Both the position numbers and the translations under genes were made by a program. From NCBI RefSeq assembly GCF_030813595.1, contig NZ_JAUSUH010000002.1, positions 186,001-250,000 of the forward strand: 64,000 bases of DNA, in the 5' to 3' direction. Within the stretch, counting starts at the first letter, position 1, and every line of letters begins with the position of its first letter. The stretch comes from Ancylobacter vacuolatus. GTDB lineage: Bacteria > Pseudomonadota > Alphaproteobacteria > Rhizobiales > Xanthobacteraceae. A model generated the notes under the pieces. That model was not told the DNA's origin and made no database searches. It saw nothing but the letters and a program-made list of their open reading frames with translations. Shown one piece after another: positions 8,684 to 17,487 of this stretch.

Positions 8684-9703
8684 TTACCGGAGTGTGGCGA
8701 GGATCTCGCCGGCCAGCGCGTGCACATCGTCGCGGTGGCCGGTGCGGCCGGAGGGCGCGTCCGTGGTGGAGGTCATGACCAGCGAGACGCCGCGTTCGGG
8801 CACCACATAGAGCATCTGCCCGCCATAGCCCCAGCCATAATGGGCGCGCGCCCCGTCGATTTGCCGCGTGAACCAGCCATAGCCATAGGCGTCGCCGGTG
8901 AAGCGCGATTGCGTGCGCGCCTGCCAGCATTGCGCGATCCAGTCCGGCGGGATCACCTGCTCCCCCGCCCGGTTGCGCCCGCCGTTGCGGCAGGTTTCCG
9001 TGAAGGCGAGCAGCGAGGTGGGGCGCATCGCCATCTGGTTGCCGCCGAAATAGATGCCCTGCTTGTCGCGCTCCCAGCTGGCGATTTCAAACCCCTCGAT
9101 CGACCCGAGCCAGTCGCGCGCCAGCGCCAGCGTCGAGCGCCCGCTGGCCCGCGTCAGCAGCGCCGAGACGAGGTGCGAGGAGCCGGTGGAATAGAGCATC
9201 TGCCCGCCCGGCTCGTCGACAAAGGGCCGCGCCAGCGCGGTGCGCACCCAGTTGGGGCTGGCGATCCACGCGCCATAATAGGCGCCGGAGGTGCGCTCCA
9301 GCCCCGCCTGCATGGAGAGCAAATTGCCGAGCGTGATCGCATTAAGGCGCGGGTCGGGGTCCTCGGGCAGGTCGGCCTTCAGCAGCGGCGCGATCTTTTG
9401 GCCCGGGCCTTCCAGCACGCCCTTGTCGATGGCGATGCCGGCCAGCACGGCGAGGATGCTTTTCGAGGCCGATTTGATGTTGGTCGGCCGGTCCACCCGC
9501 CCGCCGTCATAGCCGCGCGCGGCCAGCGTTTCGCCGTCCTTGGCGACAATCACGGTGCGCAGCGGCTCCAGCCCGCCGGCGCGGTCAAGCACGGCGGTCA
9601 GCGCGGGCGGCGCGGAGGATTCGGGCGGGGGCTCAGCCTGCGCGCGCGCGAGGCGCGGGGCGAGCAGAAGCAGCGGAGCGGCAAGCAAGGAACGACGGTG
9701 CAT
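8684..9703 (-). CDS. Exported serine hydrolase, class C beta-lactamase fold
   Basis: A 339-residue protein with a cleavable signal peptide (MHRRSLLAAPLLLLAPRLARAQA). The serine-acylating motif SxxK is S78-A-S-K81 in NIKSASKSILAVL, and LYSTGSSHLVSALL probably supplies the tyrosine of the second motif. The third motif is not a clear KTG; the equivalent stretch is HYGWGYGGQMLYVVPERG. This is the general penicillin-binding-protein-like hydrolase/esterase family (COG1680), most members of which are not antibiotic resistance enzymes. It acts in the periplasm on an unknown ester or peptide. It is transcribed towards, but probably separately from, the transporter operon; 178 bases separate them. Confidence 0.85.
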   Translation of the reverse strand: MHRRSLLAAPLLLLAPRLARAQAEPPPESSAPPALTAVLDRAGGLEPLRTVIVAKDGETLAARGYDGGRVDRPTNIKSASKSILAVLAGIAIDKGVLEGPGQKIAPLLKADLPEDPDPRLNAITLGNLLSMQAGLERTSGAYYGAWIASPNWVRTALARPFVDEPGGQMLYSTGSSHLVSALLTRASGRSTLALARDWLGSIEGFEIASWERDKQGIYFGGNQMAMRPTSLLAFTETCRNGGRNRAGEQVIPPDWIAQCWQARTQSRFTGDAYGYGWFTRQIDGARAHYGWGYGGQMLYVVPERGVSLVMTSTTDAPSGRTGHRDDVHALAGEILATLR

Positions 9704-9884
9704 GCCGGATAATATAGGGCGGGCGCGGGGGACGGGAGGTCACGAAGGGGGGAGGATCGGTCATCCGTCTGAGCTGAGAACAATTGTCGTAGCGCTCTCG
9801 ACAAGAGGTATTTCTAGTACGATGTTTACGTCTGTGTGGCGATGGGGAACGCCAGTACAGCTAGCAGTGGGGCAGAGTGATCTG

Positions 9885-10760
9885 ATGTCGAGAGATTCAA
9901 AGATCGAAGTTTCAGCGATCAATTTGAGAATACCGGAGAGTAAAAATCGTGATTATTCCGGACTTATAAAAACACTTAGCGATCTAAAGCGGGGTGTAAA
10001 GGTATATGGAGATAGCTATGTTGCAATCAATTATTATAATGAACTAAGTAAATGGGGAGTAATATCGAAATATACAGAAATTGATATCGATGGCGAGTGG
10101 TTTAATATAGAAGATTTTTCGGTAGCAACTGTTGATCAAGTTGGTAAAATTGTCATTCCGGATAATTTAAAGCCAAATCTTGCCCAATTTTATTTTATGA
10201 TTGATACCGATTTACATATATTTGTATTTTCATCTTATTCTGAATCAAAGGGACTTAGCGCCCGATCAATGGGTCTATATTTTAAGGAGGCACTTGAGTG
10301 GACTGAGATTACAGATCAATTTGGACGAGTGGAATCTGACATTGTTAAGAGCTACGATCAGGTAGACCGACTCCTCTCTCTCCCAAACATTAAGGAAATT
10401 ACCGTCATTATCAATCGCCCGAACCCAGATGATATAGGAGAATCGCTAGCAACTATTATTGAAAATAGACTTTCCGAACAGAATGCAGACCAATATCAAG
10501 AGACATTGAAGGCAAAAGGACCGAACAGCATAGTGCCAAGCGAGAGAACCAAGGATCTTGCGAAGATTGCTGCAGAAAATGGGACTTATAGACAAAAAAG
10601 TGTTGTTAATGGAGTCCTGAAAAGCGAAGACACAGACAACAGCCCATTATTTGAAGTAAAAAAGTATAAATCTCACGAATCTGAACAGAGAATATTCTTC
10701 TCGCTCGCGAAAAAATTAATTGATAGAGTTCGTGTAGCAAGGGAAAGTTTAAATGCCTAG
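9885..10760 (+). CDS. Probable DUF4747-family protein, first gene of foreign two-gene operon
   Basis: The reading frame is 291 residues from ATG 9885 (MSRDSKIEVSAINLRIPES), preceded by a GGGGCAGA stretch as a weak ribosome site; an ATG at 9822 in the same frame is possible. The first half matches my memory of the DUF4747 family: conserved-looking blocks are VSAINLRI, LKRGVKVYGDSYVAINYY, TEIDIDGEWFN and IPDNLKPNLAQFYFMID. No catalytic motif is recognised. The second half (from about residue 170) is polar and rich in Lys, Glu and Asn. It is cytoplasmic, with no signal or membrane segment. It overlaps the membrane-protein gene by eight bases, so the pair is almost certainly co-translated. Function is unknown; defence against phage or plasmids is one hypothesis from context only. 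Confidence 0.75.
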   Translation: MSRDSKIEVSAINLRIPESKNRDYSGLIKTLSDLKRGVKVYGDSYVAINYYNELSKWGVISKYTEIDIDGEWFNIEDFSVATVDQVGKIVIPDNLKPNLAQFYFMIDTDLHIFVFSSYSESKGLSARSMGLYFKEALEWTEITDQFGRVESDIVKSYDQVDRLLSLPNIKEITVIINRPNPDDIGESLATIIENRLSEQNADQYQETLKAKGPNSIVPSERTKDLAKIAAENGTYRQKSVVNGVLKSEDTDNSPLFEVKKYKSHESEQRIFFSLAKKLIDRVRVARESLNA

Positions 10761-11280
10761 CGACAGGACAGGATTTTTATCAACAATAAAGATTTTATAC
10801 AGAAATTACGGGGGCCTACGGGCTTTCGTTAGCTCAGAATACGTTATTATATCAATAATTTTAACAGTTTTATCTTGGAAAATCGCCACGACTGGACAAT
10901 GGATTGACATAGCTAAGTCTACACTTCCGACATTAACCGGATTTTCGATAGCGGCGTACGCAATATTATTCGCGATATTGGATGAAAAAACGCGGGCCGC
11001 ACTCAGAGTGCCTGAAAAAGAGCTGAAAGACAGATCTCCACTGCTCGTTTTGGCGAGCACAATATCACACGCTGTTGTCGTACAGGTTATTGGAATAATA
11101 TTTGCAATAGTGGCGTCTGGAAAATCGATCCCGAATATAACAGGTAATATCTTTCTACCTCAGATAACAAATACAATTTTGTCATTTATAGGTCTATTTA
11201 TAACATACTATGCAATAATACTGATATTGGCATCAATTCTCGTTATATTTCGAGTCTTGTTTATAATTTCGCGAGTATAA
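10753..11280 (+). CDS. Four-helix membrane protein, second gene of foreign operon
   Basis: A 175-residue integral membrane protein with about four hydrophobic segments: roughly residues 30-43, 57-76, 96-121 and 140-172. Between helices 2 and 3 is a charged cytoplasmic-looking loop, DEKTRAALRVPEKELKDRSP. Distinctive stretches are LPTLTGFSIAAYAILFAILDE and STISHAVVVQVIGIIFAIV. I do not recognise a named family. The ATG lies inside the 3' end of the preceding gene (AAATGCCTAG), giving an eight-base overlap. Small membrane proteins coupled to a cytoplasmic partner are a common effector arrangement in defence and toxin modules, but nothing in the sequence proves that here. Codon use is A/T-rich like its partner. 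Confidence 0.8.
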   Translation: MPSDRTGFLSTIKILYRNYGGLRAFVSSEYVIISIILTVLSWKIATTGQWIDIAKSTLPTLTGFSIAAYAILFAILDEKTRAALRVPEKELKDRSPLLVLASTISHAVVVQVIGIIFAIVASGKSIPNITGNIFLPQITNTILSFIGLFITYYAIILILASILVIFRVLFIISRV

Positions 11281-11308
11281 TAAGTTATCTTACACTGAAT
11301 TCTTGCCC

Positions 11309-12493
11309 TCACCCACCCCCCAGCACCAGATCATCCCGGTGCACCATCGCGGCGCGGCCCTCAAAGCCGGTAATCGTGACGATCTCGTCGGATGAGCGGC
11401 CCTTGAGGCGTTCCGCGTGGTCGTGGTCATAGGCCACCAGCCCGCGCCCGACTTCGGCGCCATCCGGCCCGCGCAAGATCACCGCGTCGCCGCGGCTGAA
11501 ATCGCCTTCCACCCGGGCGACGCCGGCGGGCAGCAGCGAGGAGCCGCGACGCAGGGCGGCCACCGCGCCGGCGTCGAGATGCAGCGTGCCGCGCGGCTCC
11601 AGCGCGCCGGCGATCCAGCGCTTGCGGGAAGCCACCGGGTTGGCGGGAGCGAGAAACCAGGTGCAGCGCGCCCCGGTCTCGATCGCCCGCAGCGGGTTCT
11701 TCACCTTGCCTGACGCGATCACCAGATGCGCGCCGGCGGTGGTGGCGATCTTGGCCGCCTCCACCTTGGTCTTCATGCCGCCGCGCGACAGCTCGGTGCC
11801 GGCGCCCCCCGCCATCGCCTCGATCTCGGCGGTGATGCGCGGCACCACCGGAATGAGGGTGGCGTTGGGGTCCTCGTTCGGCGGGGCGGTGTAGAGGCCG
11901 TCAATATCCGAGAGCAGGATCAGCAGATCGGCGCTGGTCATGCCGGCGACGCGGGCGGCCAGCCGGTCATTGTCGCCATAGCGGATTTCCGAGGTCGCCA
12001 CCGTGTCGTTCTCGTTGATGACGGGGACGACCTTCAACTCCAAAAGCTTGGCGATGGTCGAGCGGGCGTTGAGATAGCGCCGCCGCTCCTCGGTGTCGCC
12101 CAGCGTGATCAGGATCTGCCCGGCCGCCACGCCCTCATGGGCCAGCGCCTCCGACCAGGCCCGCGCCAGCGCGATCTGGCCGACAGCGGCGGCGGCCTGG
12201 CTCTCCTCCAGCTTCAGCGGGCGCTTGGGGAGCTTCAGCACATTACGCCCCAGCGCGATGGCGCCTGACGAGACCACCAGCACTTCCTTGCCCTCGCGGT
12301 GCAGCTGCGCCACATCCTCGGCCAGCGCCGCCAGCCAGGCATGGCGCAGGGCGCCGCGCTGCTGGTCGACCAGCAGCGCCGAGCCGACCTTCACCACCAC
12401 GCGGCGAAAGGCGGACAGCTTCGGCGCGGCGGGAGCGGCGGCGGCTTCGGCGAGGTGGGCGGTGTCGGTGGCGGAATCGGCGGGAACGGTCAT
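11309..12493 (-). CDS. proB: Glutamate 5-kinase
   Basis: ProB phosphorylates glutamate, the first step of proline synthesis, in the cytoplasm. At 394 residues it has the amino-acid-kinase domain ([12 protein letters not shown] at about residue 32; [51 protein letters not shown]) and a C-terminal PUA domain from about residue 285. The N-terminus is extended by about 25 Ala-rich residues relative to E. coli. It lies downstream of obgE on the same strand, separated by about 215 bases with a composite repeat. The arrangement rplU-rpmA-(acetyltransferase)-obgE-proB is standard for Hyphomicrobiales. Confidence 0.97.
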   Translation of the reverse strand: MTVPADSATDTAHLAEAAAAPAAPKLSAFRRVVVKVGSALLVDQQRGALRHAWLAALAEDVAQLHREGKEVLVVSSGAIALGRNVLKLPKRPLKLEESQAAAAVGQIALARAWSEALAHEGVAAGQILITLGDTEERRRYLNARSTIAKLLELKVVPVINENDTVATSEIRYGDNDRLAARVAGMTSADLLILLSDIDGLYTAPPNEDPNATLIPVVPRITAEIEAMAGGAGTELSRGGMKTKVEAAKIATTAGAHLVIASGKVKNPLRAIETGARCTWFLAPANPVASRKRWIAGALEPRGTLHLDAGAVAALRRGSSLLPAGVARVEGDFSRGDAVILRGPDGAEVGRGLVAYDHDHAERLKGRSSDEIVTITGFEGRAAMVHRDDLVLGGG

Positions 12494-12572
12494 CGCGGCG
12501 GGCTTCGATCAGAGGAGAGACGGCGCGCTACATACGCCGTTTCCGCCGGGAAGGCGCGGGAATTGTGCCTTC

Positions 12573-12705
12573 ACCTCTCCCCGTGGGGGAGAGGTCGCCG
12601 CGCAGCGGCGGGCAAGGGGCGGGGCGCACATGGCAGGGGCGCACATGGCCGGGGCGCACACGGCCGGGGCGCAGCGCCCCCCTCACCCCCGAGGGGAGAG
12701 GGAGT
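12573..12705. repeat. Composite palindromic repeat with 15-bp tandem array
   Basis: The spacer between obgE and proB holds (a) a perfect 10-bp inverted repeat ACCTCTCCCC/GGGGAGAGGT (12573-12582 and 12586-12595, loop GTG); (b) a small hairpin GCCGC-GCA-GCGGC (12597-12609); (c) three 15-bp direct copies of GGGGCGCACATGGCC with single-base changes (12621-12635, 12636-12650, 12651-12665) and a broken fourth copy; and (d) a C-rich/G-rich reverse pairing at about 12672-12703. The outer parts resemble the dispersed CTCTCCCC extragenic palindromes of Bradyrhizobium-like genomes; the tandem array looks like a later expansion inside such an element. No coding role is seen. Confidence 0.8.
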
Positions 12706-12708
12706 GCC

Positions 12709-13755
<1,047 letters not shown>

Positions 13756-13814
13756 TCAATGTTGCGGGGGCCCCGCAGCGGCGGGAACCCTTAGAGAATA
13801 GCAAAAATGCCGGC

Positions 13815-14486
13815 TCAATGGCGAACGGCGTCGAGCTCGTGCAAACGTGCGGGCTGGGTGGCGCCCCAGGCGCGCAGCGACGTCCAAAGCCGCCGCTCGA
13901 GCCGGAAGCGGTCCACCGGCACCGAGGCCCCCATTGCCCGGACCTTGGCGAGTCCCACGCCGGTCCACTGGAAGCCGCACTTTTCCAACACACCGCGCGA
14001 GGCGGGGTTGACGACGCGGGCGGAGGCGGCGAGCGCGTTGAGCTTGCGGTCGCCGAAGGCGTGGTCGATCAACGCCCGCACAGCCTCGGTGGCAATGCCG
14101 TGGTCCCAATAGGGCTCACCGAGCCAGTAGCCGATCTCCGGCACGTCCTCATCGCGGCGATTGAAACCACACATGCCGACCGGAATGGCCGGCCCGAAAC
14201 CGGCCGAACCGGGAAGGCGCAGGCTCGCCTCGTTCTTGAGGAAGATGGCGAAGGTTGCCGCCTCCGGCCCGCCCGGCAGATTGGCAACGAAGGAGGCCGC
14301 ATCCGCCATGCCATAGGGATGGGGAATGTTCGCCGTCATCTCCGCCACCTTGCGGTTGTCGGCGAGCTCCGCGATCCAGGTCATGTCCTCGATCCGGGGC
14401 ACGCGCAGAAGGAGGCGGCTGGTTTCGAGGACGGCGGTACTGCTCTCGACGAGTGGTGACCCGAGGGTCGCTTCGACTATGGTCAT
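13815..14486 (-). CDS. GNAT-family N-acetyltransferase, RimJ/RimL type
   Basis: A 223-residue GNAT protein. The start is ATG 14486 (MTIVEATLGSPLV), with an AGGAG site eight bases upstream; longer frames run back into rpmA and are not credible. The family core is present: LETSRLLLRVPRIED (beta 1), IGYWLGEPYWDHGIATEAVRALIDHAF (acetyl-CoA-binding region of the Acetyltransf_3 group), and NPASRGVLEKCGFQWTG. Proteins of this class acetylate ribosomal protein N-termini or small amines. Its fixed place between rpmA and obgE is shared by many Hyphomicrobiales, suggesting a translation-linked substrate, but that is inference. Confidence 0.9.
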   Translation of the reverse strand: MTIVEATLGSPLVESSTAVLETSRLLLRVPRIEDMTWIAELADNRKVAEMTANIPHPYGMADAASFVANLPGGPEAATFAIFLKNEASLRLPGSAGFGPAIPVGMCGFNRRDEDVPEIGYWLGEPYWDHGIATEAVRALIDHAFGDRKLNALAASARVVNPASRGVLEKCGFQWTGVGLAKVRAMGASVPVDRFRLERRLWTSLRAWGATQPARLHELDAVRH

Positions 14487-14514
14487 CTGAGGGCTCCTGG
14501 GACCGGAACGACGA

Positions 14515-14541
14515 AGGGGAGGCGGTTCACTCGCCTCCCCT
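14515..14541. terminator. Hairpin between rpmA and acetyltransferase gene
   Basis: Perfect 10-bp arms AGGGGAGGCG (14515-14524) and CGCCTCCCCT (14532-14541) with loop GTTCACT. It lies in the 145-base gap downstream of rpmA. No run of T follows on the minus strand, so it may be an attenuating or mRNA-stabilising hairpin rather than a full terminator. Confidence 0.55.
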
Positions 14542-14576
14542 GTCGGGTACCCCGGGTGTCCTCTCAGGGACGTTCG

Positions 14577-14614
14577 GGAAATCCTTCCGGTCGGGCGAGA
14601 CCGGCGGGATTTCC
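14577..14614. terminator. Interrupted hairpin just after rpmA
   Basis: Outer arms GGAAATCC (14577-14584) and GGATTTCC (14607-14614) and inner arms CCGGTC (14587-14592) and GACCGG (14599-14604) are separated by a 2/2-base internal loop, with hexamer loop GGGCGA. It starts 17 bases past the rpmA stop on the minus strand. It probably protects the 3' end of the rplU-rpmA transcript or reduces read-through. Confidence 0.5.
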
Positions 14615-14631
14615 AAGAACCCTCACCGGCT

Positions 14632-14901
14632 TTATTCGGCGGCCTCGGCGGCCGGAATGACGGATACGTAGGTGCGCGAATTGGCTTTAGCTCGGAATTC
14701 GACGCGGCCTTCGATAAGCGCAAAGAGGGTATGGTCTTTGCCCATGCCGACATTGATGCCGGGATGCCAGGTCGTGCCGCGCTGGCGCACGATGATGTTG
14801 CCGGCGGCGACCTTCTCGCTGCCGAACTTCTTAACGCCAAGGCGACGACCGGCCGAGTCACGACCGTTGCGGGAGGAACCGCCTGCCTTCTTATGAGCCA
14901 T
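14632..14901 (-). CDS. rpmA: 50S ribosomal protein L27
   Basis: 89 residues, with the invariant start [22 protein letters not shown] and the block [14 protein letters not shown]. The flexible N-terminus of L27 reaches into the peptidyl-transferase centre. There is no Firmicutes-type N-terminal extension that needs cleavage. It lies 29 bases downstream of rplU and is co-transcribed from the promoter at 15349-15377. Confidence 0.99.
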   Translation of the reverse strand: MAHKKAGGSSRNGRDSAGRRLGVKKFGSEKVAAGNIIVRQRGTTWHPGINVGMGKDHTLFALIEGRVEFRAKANSRTYVSVIPAAEAAE

Positions 14902-14930
14902 GTTGCTCTCCTATTTCCTAGCTGGCGGTC

Positions 14931-15239
14931 TCAGGCGCCGAGAATCGAGGTCACGCGGACGACGGTGAAGTCCTGCCGGTGGCCGATCTTGCGACGCGAA
15001 TTCTGACGGCGACGCTTCTTGAACGCAATAACCTTCGCGCCACGGGTGTGCTTGACCACCTCGAGCGTGACGGAAGCGCCGTCGACCAGCGGAGCGCCGA
15101 CCTTCGGGCTGTCGCCGCCGAGCATGAGAACCGGCAGGGTCAGGGAAGAACCTGCCTCGGCCTCGATCTTGCCGACGGTAACGAGCGCATCGGGGGCAAC
15201 GCGGTACTGCTTGCCACCCGTCTTGATGACCGCGAACAT
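14931..15239 (-). CDS. rplU: 50S ribosomal protein L21
   Basis: 102 residues from ATG 15239 (MFAVIKTGGKQYRVAPDALV). Family markers are KTGGKQYRV at the start and FKKRRRQNSRRKIGHRQDFTVVRV at the end (rRNA-binding basic stretch). The reading frame is open far upstream, but the conserved L21 start and the position of the promoter fix the N-terminus. A leader of about 100 bases lies between the promoter and the ATG; I saw no named leader structure in it. Confidence 0.98.
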   Translation of the reverse strand: MFAVIKTGGKQYRVAPDALVTVGKIEAEAGSSLTLPVLMLGGDSPKVGAPLVDGASVTLEVVKHTRGAKVIAFKKRRRQNSRRKIGHRQDFTVVRVTSILGA

Positions 15240-15348
15240 GTTTTGTCCTTTCGTTCGATGCCGGTCTCCGGCGTTGCCGCCTGGACCGGCTTCTTTCGGT
15301 CGGTTGAGATAAGCGCATGGGACACAGGATCCCACGACGCAGGCCGGC

Positions 15349-15377
15349 TCCTTACAAAGCGAGCCTCGTCCTGTCAA
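15349..15377 (-). promoter_or_regulatory. Housekeeping sigma-70 promoter for rplU-rpmA
   Basis: Read on the minus strand: -35 TTGACA (15372-15377), exactly 17 bases of spacer, and -10 TAAGGA (15349-15354). The -35 box is a perfect consensus. Transcription would begin near 15342 and give a leader of about 100 bases before rplU. Strong promoters of this form are expected for ribosomal protein genes. Confidence 0.7.
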
Positions 15378-15519
15378 GGAAAAGCTGGCGCGCCAAGGTT
15401 TCCGGGAGGGGCGAGCGTGGTGCCGACGACACATGGCGCGCCCGTTCCCGACACGCCGATGGCACCCCCGGCGCGGGCCGGCTATCGTGCCCGCCGCATG
15501 CCTGCCCGAGGACCTTTCC

Positions 15520-16758
15520 ATGACCGACAACCCCACGAGCACGCCCACCGCGCAGGCCCTGGCCGGAATCCGGGTGCTCGATCTCTCCCGCGTACTGGCC
15601 GGCCCCTGGGCCACGCAGACGCTGGGCGATCTCGGCGCCGACATCGTCAAGGTCGAAAAGCCGGGCGACGGCGACGACACGCGCGGCTGGGGCCCACCCT
15701 GGCTCTCCGATGGCGAGGGACGCCCGACGCGCGAGAGCGCCTATTTCCTCGCCGCCAATCGCAACAAACGCTCGGTGACGATCGACATGGCGACGGCGCA
15801 GGGGCAGGCGCTAATCCGCCGCCTCGCACAGCAGAGCGACGTCGTGGTGGAGAACTTCAAGGTTGGCGGTCTCAAGCGCTATGGGCTCGATCATGAAAGC
15901 CTCGCCGCGCTGAACCCACGCCTCGTCACGTGCTCCATCACCGGCTTCGGCCAGGACGGGCCGGAAGCCGGCCGCGCCGGCTATGATTTCATGATCCAGG
16001 GCATGTCCGGCCTCATGTCGGTGACGGGCAGCCCGGAAGGGGAACCGCAGAAAGTCGGCGTCGCCCTTGTCGACATCCTCACCGGTCTGAACGCCACCAT
16101 CGGCATATTGGCGGCACTGGAGCAGCGCCACCGCACCGGGCGCGGCCAGCATATCGACATCGCGCTGTTCGATGTCGCAGTGGCAAGCCTCGCCAACCAA
16201 GCGCTGAACTTCCTCGTCGGCGGCAGCGCGCCGCGCCGGCTGGGCAATGCGCACCCGAACATCGTGCCCTACCAGGCCTTCGAAACATCGGACGGCCATC
16301 TCATCCTCGCGGTGGGCAATGACGCGCAATTTGCCCGCTTCTGCCGCCTTGCCGAGATGCCGGAACTGGCGGACGACGCGCGCTATGCCATCAATCGCGA
16401 GCGGGTTGCCCATCGCGAGACACTCGTTCCGCTCATCGCAGCAGCGCTGAAACGCCAGGCGACCGGCGAATGGCTCGCCATGCTCGACGCCGCCGGCATT
16501 CCGGCAGGACCGATCAACACCATCGCCCAGACCTTCGCCGAGCCGCAGACGCTCGCACGGGGGCTAGCGATCCACTTGCCGCATCCGCTCGGCGGCATCG
16601 CACCCGGCGTGCGCAGCCCGCTGCGGCTGAAGGATTCGCCCTTTGACGCCCCCACCGCCCCGCCCTTGCTCGGCCAGCACACAGACGAGGTGCTTGAGAC
16701 CCTGCTCGGCGTGAATGCCGCCGAGCGACAAGCGCTGCGCGAGGCCGGCATCATCTGA
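15520..16758 (+). CDS. Family III (CaiB/BaiF) CoA-transferase
   Basis: A 412-residue protein with the family III pattern: GIRVLDLSRVLAGPWATQTLGDLGADIVKVEKPGDGD at the start, RNKRSVTIDM, and VVVENFKVGGLKRYGLD. The acyl-accepting aspartate is Asp156 in GYDFMIQGMSGLM. The start is ATG 15520 with a GAGGACC ribosome site. It moves CoA between carboxylic acids in the cytoplasm; the acid is not predictable. It diverges from rplU and is followed by decayed DNA, so its former operon partners may have been lost. Confidence 0.88.
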   Translation: MTDNPTSTPTAQALAGIRVLDLSRVLAGPWATQTLGDLGADIVKVEKPGDGDDTRGWGPPWLSDGEGRPTRESAYFLAANRNKRSVTIDMATAQGQALIRRLAQQSDVVVENFKVGGLKRYGLDHESLAALNPRLVTCSITGFGQDGPEAGRAGYDFMIQGMSGLMSVTGSPEGEPQKVGVALVDILTGLNATIGILAALEQRHRTGRGQHIDIALFDVAVASLANQALNFLVGGSAPRRLGNAHPNIVPYQAFETSDGHLILAVGNDAQFARFCRLAEMPELADDARYAINRERVAHRETLVPLIAAALKRQATGEWLAMLDAAGIPAGPINTIAQTFAEPQTLARGLAIHLPHPLGGIAPGVRSPLRLKDSPFDAPTAPPLLGQHTDEVLETLLGVNAAERQALREAGII

Positions 16759-16907
16759 AGCCGGCTGCGTCCGAGCTCGCGCGCTGAGCGATATGCCCGC
16801 GAAATTGGCACTGTCATTTTTTAGGCAAGCAGCACTTTCTGTGCGCGCGCTGCCGGGCCACGCTGCACCTCGCAATGGGCGCAACGATCCTGACTGGAGT
16901 ACATGCG

Positions 16908-17429
16908 ATGACAGAGGCGAAGACCGACTTCTCGAAAGGCGCCGCCCACATCAACGACCAGTTTGTCCCGATCTCGGAGGCCAAGGTCCCTGTCGGCGAC
17001 TGGGGCTTCACCGGCGAGGTGTTGCGCGTCATCGCGCTGCAAGGTCTGCTCGGGCCGCTGGGGCTGATCAATGCTGTGCTGATGGCGCTCGGCACCGCGC
17101 CGCTGCGCTTCATCATGCACACCAATCTCGCCAGCGCCATCGGGCTCGTCTATCTCTGCCTGCCGATCGTGGTGACAGTGATCTACCTGATCGTCACCTT
17201 CATCATGGCGTTCAATAATCTGGAGATTTCATTCTACCTGCTGGGCGCGACGCCCACCCTACCCTCGGTCGCCTGGGGCGCGCTGCGCTATGGGGTGAAG
17301 CCCGAACTCTACGCCCTGGCGACCGCCGTCAACCTTGTTGTCATCCTGGGCCTCGGCGTCATGTTCGTGCTCATGCTCACCGGCAAGGCATCCTTCGGCC
17401 ACCGGCCGGAGCGCGAGCGGGCAGTGTAG
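16908..17429 (+). pseudogene. Mosaic remnant: aminotransferase class IV start fused to two ABC permease pieces
   Basis: The frame is open for 173 codons but the protein is a patchwork. Residues 1-35 (FSKGAAHINDQFVPISEAKVPVGDWGFT at the core) are the N-terminus of a class IV (branched-chain/D-amino-acid type) aminotransferase. About residues 36-92 (GLINAVLMALG, ASAIGLVYLCLPIVV) match the middle of a PotB-type permease. The rest (FIMAFNNLEISFYLLGATPTLPSVAWGALRYG, PELYALATAVNLVVIL) matches the C-terminal end of a PotC-type permease. No piece is complete and no EAA loop remains. The simplest reading is two large deletions in an old aminotransferase/ABC-importer locus that happened to stay in frame. 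It is unlikely to be functional, though a membrane peptide could still be made. Confidence 0.65.
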
Positions 17430-17487
17430 CCGCCCCCGCCGGACGGTGGGGCTCTGGCACGGCGATTGCTTCGAGCGTCGTGGGGGC

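Larger units (their letters stand above)
9780..11285. other. A+T-rich horizontally acquired island
   Basis: Base composition changes abruptly from about 70% G+C to well under 45%; for example, positions 9961-10020 have 23 G/C of 60. Codon use in the two enclosed genes is A/T-ending throughout, unlike every neighbour. The island sits between the serine hydrolase gene and proB, both of which read on the minus strand while the island reads on the plus strand. I see no integrase, transposase, tRNA or clear flanking direct repeat, so the route of entry is unknown. Boundaries are judged by eye from composition. Confidence 0.8.

Noticed and set aside
8684-9703. Beta-lactamase resistance gene
   Set aside because: SxxK is present but the third motif is not KTG and the protein fits the broad COG1680 hydrolase family, most of which do not degrade antibiotics.
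9540-9884. Upstream extension of the DUF4747-like frame back to 9540
   Set aside because: The extra codons overlap the N-terminal part of the serine hydrolase gene in antisense, are G+C-rich and lack family character; composition changes only after about 9780.
9704-11308. Attachment sites or direct repeats bounding the A+T-rich island
   Set aside because: No matching repeats of useful length were found by eye on the two flanks, and no tRNA gene or integrase is adjacent.
12621-12680. CRISPR-like repeat array
   Set aside because: Units are 15 bp and adjacent without spacers; this is a tandem repeat, and no cas genes are nearby.
16790-16830. Sigma-54 promoter (TTGGCAC start)
   Set aside because: The GC of the -12 element is missing at the required distance.
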